Shown: piece after piece, positions 1 to 4,707 of the stretch | Layout: each line of letters opens with the position of its first letter | How positions within the stretch are numbered: position 1 is the stretch's first letter | Assembly: GCA_015521095.1 (NCBI GenBank) | Contig: WAOU01000102.1 | Span: 1 to 5,351, forward strand | DNA: 5,351 nt | Direction: 5' to 3' | DNA from: Desulfurococcales archaeon | Lineage (GTDB): Archaea > Thermoproteota > Thermoprotei_A > Sulfolobales > Acidilobaceae | Position numbers and translations under genes: made by a program | Notes under the pieces: generated by a model | The model's input: the letters and a program-made list of their open reading frames with translations, nothing else | Told to the model about the DNA's origin: nothing | Database searches by the model: none

Positions 1-59
1 GATGCTATTCTTGCAACAGCCTCTACGATTTTCTCCATAAATATTCCTTTTCTAGGCAT
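1..59 (-). CDS. Unidentified protein, N-terminal fragment (runs off left edge)
   Basis: An open frame on the minus strand runs off the left edge of the window. Reading from ATG at 59-57 gives MPRKGIFMEKIVEAVARIA; a second in-frame ATG lies at 38-36. The second ATG has a purine-rich AAAAGGA six bases before it, so it may be the true start (MEKIVEAVARIA). The first would be nearly leaderless if the TATA-like box at about 88-97 is used. No other ATG, GTG or TTG lies between 59 and the in-frame TGA upstream. It follows the HD-phosphohydrolase gene on the same strand after a gap of 53 to 74 bp, so it could share that operon or have its own promoter. Too little is visible to name a family. Confidence 0.5.
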   Translation of the reverse strand, partial: MPRKGIFMEKIVEAVARIA

Positions 60-87
60 ACAGCACTCAGCTCATCTATTTTTGTTG

Positions 88-97
88 ATTAAATAAA
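88..97 (-). promoter_or_regulatory. Possible TATA box for the left-edge gene
   Basis: On the minus strand this reads TTTATTTAAT, a crenarchaeal TATA-like element. Its centre lies about 33 bases before the ATG at 59 and 54 before the ATG at 38. Transcription would therefore begin near 66, giving a 7- or 28-base leader. The same T-rich stretch follows the stop of the HD-phosphohydrolase gene and could instead, or also, act as its terminator. The call rests on base composition and spacing only. Confidence 0.3.
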
Positions 98-112
98 GAA
101 TGAGTCGTTCTC

Positions 113-916
113 CTAGGGATAAATCGTGCTCAACGAGATACTGTTGTCGTCTAGTAGTATGGGAACTATCTCGATGTAATCTTGGATTATCGAGGTTTTT
201 ATCTTTGGTAACAAAACTTTCTCTATCTGGAACATTCCCGCTTTGTCCTCCATCTGAACCCGTATCTGGACAGGTCTGGACTCGCCATTAGTTATTTCAA
301 CGCGTTTTATGCTCAGTGCTGAGAGTGCATGTATGTCCATCTTACCCTTGCTGTAAGGTAGTCTTGCCCTACCTTCAGCCATATCTAGAGAGTCGGCTAC
401 TTTCACGATGCTTGCCTCGAGGGTCAATGCTGTTACACTCATTGACGTTGCATATATTGCTTGTTGTACTTCTGATCTTACCTTGTATTGATCGCATTGC
501 TCCCTGCAGAGCGAGACAATGTTTGGTAGTAGTCTATCAAGGATGGATCCAGATAGTATGGCTCCTATTAGCTCGTGATTGTCTCTGTGCACGCTATTGC
601 CTATATCGTGAAGGTATGCTCCTAACAGTACTATTAGCCTAGCACAGTCAAGCGTTGGGACCGTTTTGTGGATTATGCTTGACGGTCTAAGCCCGTGCCT
701 ATATAGCATATCAAAGAGCTCGAGCGCTGTTCCAGCGACTATTTGTGCATGGACCGGGCCATGATCATTATATAGCAGTCTTTCAACCGCGTTTACATTC
801 GCCATTCTTAGCAGACTTTGTACCTCTGGATCGCTGGTTAGGAGTTCCCATGCTCTTCGCAATAGCGGGCTCCGAGAAATATGTCTCTCTATTAGATATG
901 GGCTCACATGCACCAT
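113..916 (-). CDS. HD-superfamily metal-dependent phosphohydrolase
   Basis: Predicted cytosolic metal-dependent phosphohydrolase of 267 residues. The HD-domain signature is visible in order: D51-H52 with H56 in YNDHGPVH, the H103-D104 doublet in YLHDIGNSVH, H110 and H114 just after it, and D175/D178 in KVADSLDMAEGRA. These would bind one or two divalent metals. HD enzymes usually cleave phosphate esters of nucleotides, but the substrate cannot be read from the sequence. Residues from about 195 to the end look like a separate beta-rich C-terminal domain with alternating hydrophobics (KRVEIT, VQIRVQM). The start is ATG, preceded by GGTGAG that overlaps the end of cutA; the two genes are 6 bp apart, so they are almost certainly co-transcribed and may be translationally coupled. 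No histidine occurs between H114 and D175. The family call is firm; the function is unknown. Confidence 0.85.
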   Translation of the reverse strand: MVHVSPYLIERHISRSPLLRRAWELLTSDPEVQSLLRMANVNAVERLLYNDHGPVHAQIVAGTALELFDMLYRHGLRPSSIIHKTVPTLDCARLIVLLGAYLHDIGNSVHRDNHELIGAILSGSILDRLLPNIVSLCREQCDQYKVRSEVQQAIYATSMSVTALTLEASIVKVADSLDMAEGRARLPYSKGKMDIHALSALSIKRVEITNGESRPVQIRVQMEDKAGMFQIEKVLLPKIKTSIIQDYIEIVPILLDDNSISLSTIYP

Positions 917-922
917 CTATTC

Positions 923-1258
923 TCACCCTTCACAAGGTAAAGTCTCTTGTACTGCCCACTCGTGGTAGTCTCTCAATACATCAACCGCTCCGAGAACTAC
1001 GACCTCTGGTACAGTATAGGGATGGATTTTCTTCACGTACTCTTTCAGTCGACCCACGAGACATGACTTAGTCTTTATTATAAGTAGTTCTTCTTGATCC
1101 TCGACAACCTTACCCTCCCACCAATAGAAGCTTGTAATGCCGCTGACGACATTGACGCATGCAGCTAATTTACTCTCGACGATCTTTGAAGCTATCTCCT
1201 TTCCTTTTCCTTTTGGCGTCGTCACGAACACTACTACTAAGCCCTTATCATTGCTCAT
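923..1258 (-). CDS. cutA: CutA1-family trimeric protein
   Basis: CutA1-family protein of 111 residues, a normal length for the family, expected to form a very stable ferredoxin-like-fold trimer in the cytosol. Family motifs are present in order: VFVTTP (10-15), CVNV (34-37), SFYWWEGK (43-50), EELLIIKT (56-63), HPYTVPEVV (79-87) and YHEW (98-101). The bacterial name comes from divalent-cation (copper) tolerance; the cellular role in archaea is not settled. I chose ATG at 1258 over an in-frame GTG at 1267, because GAGGTG at 1270-1265 is a good SD six bases before the ATG and actually contains the GTG. A TATA-like box also lies at the right distance for a transcript starting close to this ATG. 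It is the first gene of a pair with the HD phosphohydrolase, with an inverted repeat upstream. Confidence 0.93.
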   Translation of the reverse strand: MSNDKGLVVVFVTTPKGKGKEIASKIVESKLAACVNVVSGITSFYWWEGKVVEDQEELLIIKTKSCLVGRLKEYVKKIHPYTVPEVVVLGAVDVLRDYHEWAVQETLPCEG

Positions 1259-1264
1259 ATTTGC

Positions 1265-1270
1265 CACCTC
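1265..1270 (-). promoter_or_regulatory. SD site that sets the cutA start
   Basis: GAGGTG on the minus strand, six bases before ATG 1258-1256. It includes the alternative GTG start codon (1267-1265), so choosing the GTG would leave that start without its own SD. This argues for a 111-residue rather than a 114-residue CutA. Confidence 0.55.
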
Positions 1271-1280
1271 GAAGGCAAAC

Positions 1281-1289
1281 CTTATATGT
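1281..1289 (-). promoter_or_regulatory. Probable TATA box of the cutA-HD operon
   Basis: Minus-strand ACATATAAG, centred about 27 bases before the cutA ATG. With the usual archaeal spacing, transcription would start at or within a couple of bases of that ATG, giving an essentially leaderless message. This conflicts with use of the SD at 1265-1270 unless a second, more distal promoter also operates (a candidate is TTATACTTTA near 1352-1361). Position and composition are the only evidence. Confidence 0.45.
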
Positions 1290-1306
1290 TGGGAAACATC
1301 CGGGAA

Positions 1307-1322
1307 CGCTGTAAATACAGCG
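1307..1322. repeat. Inverted repeat upstream of the cutA promoter
   Basis: CGCTGTA-AA-TACAGCG: two perfect 7-bp arms around a 2-bp centre. It lies about 18 bp upstream of the TATA-like box and 49-64 bp before the cutA ATG, a position suited to a dimeric transcription factor acting on cutA. It could also fold as a small hairpin if transcribed from a more distal promoter. No second copy is obvious elsewhere in the window. Confidence 0.5.
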
Positions 1323-1365
1323 CTTAAGTGGAGGTTAACGCATATGCACGCATAAAGTATAATGG

Positions 1366-1405
1366 TTGAGGAGAGAAATTAATGTTAGCTCTTGTTTGAG
1401 GAGAG
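1366..1405. repeat. Pair of 10-bp direct repeats (TTGAGGAGAG)
   Basis: TTGAGGAGAG occurs at 1366-1375 and again at 1396-1405, exactly 30 bp apart and in the same orientation, in the spacer between enolase and cutA. On the minus strand the repeats read CTCTCCTCAA and lie downstream of the enolase stop, so they may belong to a pyrimidine-rich termination region. On the plus strand TGAGGA resembles a degenerate C box, with CTGA at 1407 and 1419. The repeat is seen directly; its function is open. Confidence 0.45.
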
Positions 1406-1420
1406 CCTGAGGATTTCACT

Positions 1421-1427
1421 GAAAAAT
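1421..1427 (-). terminator. Possible terminator of enolase
   Basis: An ATTTTTC tract on the minus strand begins 12 bases after the enolase stop codon. Archaeal termination commonly uses short U-runs. A small dyad (TTTCA/TGAAA, 1414-1424) overlaps it, followed by further pyrimidine-rich stretches toward 1366. Weak but well placed. Confidence 0.3.
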
Positions 1428-1439
1428 TTATGGCATTGT

Positions 1440-2738
1440 CTAACGGGGGAAAGGCATTCTCCCCGCGTATCTGGCCTGGCCGGCTAGGAGGAATTCTATT
1501 TCTAGTAGTCGGTTGTATTTAGCCGTTCTTTCTCCTCTAGCCGGGGCGCCTGTCTTTATCAAGCCTGTCCCCAGTGCGACCGCGAGGTCAGCTATGAATG
1601 GGTCTTCAGTGTCACCGCTTCTGTGACTTATGATTGCCCTCATACAGTTCCTAGTACCCATATCTACGAATTCCAATGTCTCTGTCAGCGTGCCTACCTG
1701 GTTTATTTTCACAAGGACCGCATTGGTCGCTCCAAGCTTGATTCCTTTTTCTAGGAACTTCGTGTTTGTCACGTATAAGTCATCACCGGTTATTAGCGTC
1801 TTGGTCGATGCACGCTTAGTTAGTTCGACAAAATGGTGCCAGTCGTCCTCTGCGAAGGGGTCTTCTAGGTACTTGACGGGATATTCGTCTAGTATCCCTA
1901 GATAGAATTCTACTAGTTGATCAGCGTCCAGTACTTTTCCGTCTATCCTATACTTGTCGCCATCCTTGAACTGTGAAGCCGCCGCGTCAAGTCCTAGGTA
2001 GAAATCCGTCCCCGGATCGTATCCAGCTCTGCTTATAGCCTCGACTAGAAGGTCTAGTGCTTCTCTTGTATTTGTAAGTGGAGGAGCAAACCCTCCTTCG
2101 TCTCCGACATTTATACTGTTTTTACCATATTTCTCAACTAATAGTTTCTTAAGGGTCCAGTAGACCTCTACTGCTTTTCTAAGCGCTTCTTTTATGCTAT
2201 CAGCTTCAACTGGTATAATCATGAATTCCTGTATGTCTAGGTCGTTTCCGGCGTGTACTCCTCCATTAATAATATTCATTAAAGGAGTTGGTATCAGGTT
2301 AGCTCTGTTGCCTCCTAGGTACTCATAGGGTTCTAGGCCGAGAGAGTAGCTTGCAGCCCTAGCTACAGCAATGCTAAGCGCAGTTGTAGTGTTGCCCCCT
2401 AACCTGCTCTTATTAGGGGTCCCATCCAAGGATATGAGTAAGTGGTCGATGTAGGCTTGATCCCTAGCATCTAGACCTATCATATGTGCTGCGATGTCTT
2501 CTAGGTTACTTAGCGCTTGTTCTACTCCTTTGCCAAGCCATTTTTTACCGCCATCCCTGACCTCTACTGCTTCGTGTTCTCCTTTACTAGCGCCACTAGG
2601 AGCTATTCCCCAGCCCCGAACGCCTGACACGGTCTCAACATATGCTTTTATTGTAGGAGTACCCCTGCTGTCCAGAACCATTAGGCCATAGACATCGCTT
2701 ATTCTAGAGGGACTATATGAACCAGGCGAAACACTCAT
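1440..2738 (-). CDS. eno: Enolase (phosphopyruvate hydratase)
   Basis: Enolase, 432 residues (usual length), catalysing 2-phosphoglycerate to phosphoenolpyruvate plus water in the cytosol. The N-terminal capping domain carries DVYGLMVLDSRG (15-26) and the mobile loop SGASKGEHEA (48-57). The barrel domain has every key residue: H162 in GGVHAGN, E171 in IQEF, catalytic E214 in GDEGG, Mg ligands D251 (LGLDAAAS), E292 (YLEDP) and D319 (TGDDL), catalytic K344 in VKINQVGT, H372 in SHRSG and K395 in IKTGAP. Unlike the common pattern, DSRGNPT is DSRGTPT and SGASTG is SGASKG; both sit outside the catalytic set. The start is ATG, with GGTG six bases upstream and no earlier in-frame candidate nearby. 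It is divergent from the RCK-MscS operon and appears to be transcribed alone. Confidence 0.98.
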   Translation of the reverse strand: MSVSPGSYSPSRISDVYGLMVLDSRGTPTIKAYVETVSGVRGWGIAPSGASKGEHEAVEVRDGGKKWLGKGVEQALSNLEDIAAHMIGLDARDQAYIDHLLISLDGTPNKSRLGGNTTTALSIAVARAASYSLGLEPYEYLGGNRANLIPTPLMNIINGGVHAGNDLDIQEFMIIPVEADSIKEALRKAVEVYWTLKKLLVEKYGKNSINVGDEGGFAPPLTNTREALDLLVEAISRAGYDPGTDFYLGLDAAASQFKDGDKYRIDGKVLDADQLVEFYLGILDEYPVKYLEDPFAEDDWHHFVELTKRASTKTLITGDDLYVTNTKFLEKGIKLGATNAVLVKINQVGTLTETLEFVDMGTRNCMRAIISHRSGDTEDPFIADLAVALGTGLIKTGAPARGERTAKYNRLLEIEFLLAGQARYAGRMPFPR

Positions 2739-2774
2739 TTCTCACACCATTATAATTTTAACTAGCCCGAGATA

Positions 2775-2787
2775 GATAATATAGTTA
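2775..2787. promoter_or_regulatory. AT-rich core between divergent eno and RCK gene; possible shared TATA region
   Basis: The stretch reads GATAATATAGTTA on the plus strand and TAACTATATTATC on the minus strand, so each orientation offers a TATA-like box. On the minus strand it is about 42 bases before the enolase ATG, implying a short leader of roughly 17 bases that carries the GGTG SD. On the plus strand it would give a leader of about 50 bases for the RCK gene. A second AT run at 2751-2761 (minus TTAAAATTATA) is too close to the enolase ATG to be its TATA box at normal spacing. Confidence 0.35.
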
Positions 2788-2855
2788 GACTAGCAAACAA
2801 TAGAATCGATAATCGGCAACACGTGACAAGCCGACCGGTTTGAGAGGGAGAATTA

Positions 2856-3518
2856 TTGAAGATTCTAATAATAGGCGCGGGCAGGGTCGGTAGCCAGCTC
2901 GCCTCAGATCTTAGCAGACTTGGACATAGCATAACTATCGTTGATAACGATGAAGAGAAACTTCTCAGAGTCAGCTCCCAAGCAGATGTTGAAGCCCTTG
3001 TAAGAGATGCTACAGACCCCCAACTATACGAAGAAATAGATATACAATCCTACGATGTGGTTGTAGCTGCAACCGACAAGGACGAGATAAACCTATTCGT
3101 AGCAGCAATCGCGAAACTATATAATATAGAGAGGGTTTTCGTCAGGGCAAAGAATCCACAAACATCGAGTCTACTACAACTACTAGGAGTAGAAGCAGCA
3201 ATAGTCGAGCCACAATTGGCGGCTAGCATAATATTCTCAATGATTCAAGGCCGTTATGGAATAGTTGATCTTGTATCAACTATAACAGGAGACTTTCACC
3301 TCGTATCTGGCTCAATCAAACAGACGAGCATACTTCGAGGAAAAACACTGCTGGAGGCTATTAGAGACGGGTTAATACCTAAGAGCATAAAGTTGCTAGC
3401 AGTATTTGACGGGGAACGGTTTTACGAGGTAGAGGAGTCACCGGTCCTCGACGTGGGACACATTGTGATAGCTCTTGTGAGCCACACCAGTCTTAAGGAG
3501 TTCAGCGAGTTATTCTAG
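2856..3518 (+). CDS. RCK/TrkA-type NAD-binding regulatory protein
   Basis: Soluble regulatory protein of 220 residues with the TrkA architecture. The N-terminal Rossmann domain (about 1-120) has GAGRVG (7-12) and the acidic D30 at the end of strand 2, typical of NAD(H) binding, followed by RDATDP (50-55), where many relatives have GD. The C-terminal RCK_C-like domain (about 135-218) is expected to bind a second ligand. No membrane segment is present. Such proteins form rings that gate or regulate K+ transporters and channels. Translation starts at TTG (2856), directly giving the classic KILIIGAGRVG strand; GAGAGGGAG lies just upstream. The next gene, 15 bp away, is an MscS-type channel, and no K+ pore gene is in view. 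I therefore do not assign a trkA symbol: the partner may be the MscS protein, or a K+ transporter elsewhere. Confidence 0.9.
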   Translation: MKILIIGAGRVGSQLASDLSRLGHSITIVDNDEEKLLRVSSQADVEALVRDATDPQLYEEIDIQSYDVVVAATDKDEINLFVAAIAKLYNIERVFVRAKNPQTSSLLQLLGVEAAIVEPQLAASIIFSMIQGRYGIVDLVSTITGDFHLVSGSIKQTSILRGKTLLEAIRDGLIPKSIKLLAVFDGERFYEVEESPVLDVGHIVIALVSHTSLKEFSELF

Positions 3519-3531
3519 GAGGGGAAGGGAG
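3517..3531 (+). promoter_or_regulatory. SD region for the MscS gene, overlapping the upstream stop
   Basis: AGGAGGGG (3517-3524) begins inside the TAG stop of the RCK gene and ends nine bases before the TTG start; a second GGGAG (3527-3531) is closer. This strong site supports TTG at 3534 as the start and coupled translation of the two genes. Confidence 0.55.
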
Positions 3532-3533
3532 AA

Positions 3534-4352
3534 TTGGCGTGGGAAACCCTCGTAGATTACCTGAGGATGTTCATCTCTAACGAATACGTTGTTAAGGCAA
3601 TCATCTCGCTCATCATAGTTATCGTTGGTATGGTTATACTTGCTATGATAAAAGGAGTCTTCAAAAAATTCGAGTCATCCCGTATAAGTGAAAGGAACAC
3701 GCTTGAAAACATGTACAAAATAATCTCAATGAGTGTATACATCTTATTAGTATTCATAGTAATATACGTTATGACCCAGCAACAGATAATAGTATTGTTC
3801 CTCTTAGGAGTAGTACTCATCCTACTAGCCGCGTCATGGGAAGTAATAGCAAATGTCGCAGCCTACTACGCCCTATTGGCGAGTAGGGCTCTATCACGTG
3901 GAGACTATATAATTATAGAAGGAAAAATCGAGGGAAAAATAAAAGAGATAACACCATTGTTCACAGTGATAGAAGGAGACACACGCGTCTATACTATACC
4001 AAACCTGTATCTGCTAAAACGAGGCAAGACCGCGGTAAAAGAACCGATAAAAATATGGATAGTTATACGCGTATGGGGTTTCGAAGAACCAGACGCTCTT
4101 ACTGGAATCAAACAGCTTATAGAAGAGAAAATAGCAAGACTCGGCCGTGATCTCATGGCTATCCCCGAGACGCCCAGAACGGTCATAGACGAGGTAAGCA
4201 TAGATGGTGCAACATTGAGGATAGAAATAGCCGTTCCAGGAACCAAACCTAACAAAGTAAAAATAAGCAGGCTTCTAGAAGAACTGGCTGTCTCGTTAAA
4301 AGAGACGGGGTACTCATATAGTCTAACGGCAGAGTATAATGGTGGGAGGTGA
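3534..4352 (+). CDS. MscS-family small-conductance mechanosensitive channel
   Basis: Predicted membrane channel of 272 residues, MscS superfamily. Three hydrophobic helices are visible: about 18-40 (VVKAIISLIIVIVGMVILAMI), 61-81 and 84-117. The third runs through ASWEVIANVAAYYALLASRAL into the hallmark RGDYIIIEG (122-130), then the beta-domain pattern TVIEGDTRVYTIPNLYLL (144-161), which matches the family's short soluble beta domain. Residues 172-268 form a charged alpha/beta C-terminal domain as in MscS cages. The pore helix lacks the strict Gly/Ala repeat of E. coli MscS and contains W102, so gating may differ. The TTG start has a strong AGGAGGGG upstream. It sits 15 bp after an RCK regulator and 5 bp before a zinc-ribbon gene, so all three are probably one operon. 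Likely roles are osmotic release or ligand-gated ion flow; the ligand link is inferred. Confidence 0.88.
   Translation: MAWETLVDYLRMFISNEYVVKAIISLIIVIVGMVILAMIKGVFKKFESSRISERNTLENMYKIISMSVYILLVFIVIYVMTQQQIIVLFLLGVVLILLAASWEVIANVAAYYALLASRALSRGDYIIIEGKIEGKIKEITPLFTVIEGDTRVYTIPNLYLLKRGKTAVKEPIKIWIVIRVWGFEEPDALTGIKQLIEEKIARLGRDLMAIPETPRTVIDEVSIDGATLRIEIAVPGTKPNKVKISRLLEELAVSLKETGYSYSLTAEYNGGR
4345..4352 (+). promoter_or_regulatory. SD site overlapping the MscS stop codon
   Basis: GGAGGTGA, close to a perfect archaeal SD, includes the TGA stop of the MscS gene and lies five bases before the TTG start of the zinc-ribbon gene. It fixes that start and implies translational coupling. Confidence 0.65.
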
Positions 4353-4357
4353 ACTAG

Positions 4358-4669
4358 TTGCCTAGGAAGAAGAAATCCAAGGATCCATACGTATGTCCAA
4401 GATGCGGCACGCGTGTTACAGAACCAGACAGGACATGGACTCTGGTATCACCGCTACCGGACAAGTATGGAAGAATAACGATAACGATAATGGGAAGCTT
4501 TACCTGTCCAAATTGTGGACACAAGTGGAGAGCTGTTCTAAAGAAGCTAAAAGAGGGCGGAAGCAAGCCAGGAGAGCAACAGGTAGCGCCAAAGGAAGAA
4601 GGAGAAATAATTGAGATAGATCTATCCGACTTGGATAAATTAGACGAGATGGAGCCTCCTGAATCATAG
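4358..4669 (+). CDS. Small zinc-ribbon protein with acidic tail
   Basis: Protein of 103 residues in three parts. The first ten residues are very basic (PRKKKSKD). A zinc ribbon follows, with two CxxC knuckles, C13-C16 (VCPRCG) and C50-C53 (TCPNCG), joined by a 33-residue linker containing TWTLVSPLPD and strands such as ITITIMG. The tail from about 80 is acidic (EEGEIIEIDLSDLDKLDEME). The four cysteines should bind one zinc. Basic-ribbon-acidic organisation suggests a nucleic-acid or protein contact role, such as an adaptor, but the family is not one I can name with certainty. Translation begins at TTG with GGAGGTGA overlapping the MscS stop, so the gene is co-transcribed with the channel and RCK genes. 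No signal peptide or membrane segment is present. It is a real gene by spacing, SD and motif content; its function is unknown. Confidence 0.85.
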   Translation: MPRKKKSKDPYVCPRCGTRVTEPDRTWTLVSPLPDKYGRITITIMGSFTCPNCGHKWRAVLKKLKEGGSKPGEQQVAPKEEGEIIEIDLSDLDKLDEMEPPES

Positions 4670-4707
4670 AGATCCAATCAATCTTGTTTCTCATATTCAG
4701 GCCTTGT
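4670..4707. other. Convergent gene junction
   Basis: A 38-bp gap separates the stop of the zinc-ribbon gene (plus) from the stop of the GMP synthase gene (minus). The plus strand has a pyrimidine-rich CTTGTTTCTC near 4683-4692 that could help end the plus-strand operon. No clear T-run ends the minus-strand gene here, so the two transcripts may overlap. Confidence 0.35.

Noticed and set aside
316..642. Plus-strand open frame antisense to the HD phosphohydrolase
   Set aside because: Composition is Leu/Cys/Arg-rich with no recognisable domain, and it lies wholly opposite a gene with clear HD motifs.
745..1071. Plus-strand open frame spanning the HD/cutA junction
   Set aside because: It overlaps two supported genes on the other strand, shows no family motif, and has no clear SD.
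1362..1382. Six-codon ORF (MVEERN) in the eno-cutA spacer
   Set aside because: Far too short, no SD, and it simply overlaps the first direct repeat.
1630..1905. Plus-strand open frame antisense to enolase
   Set aside because: A shadow of the enolase reading frame with low-complexity Ser/Val composition.
4393..4614. Second plus-strand frame inside the zinc-ribbon gene
   Set aside because: Out-of-frame shadow; the frame with two CxxC knuckles and the strong SD is the real one.
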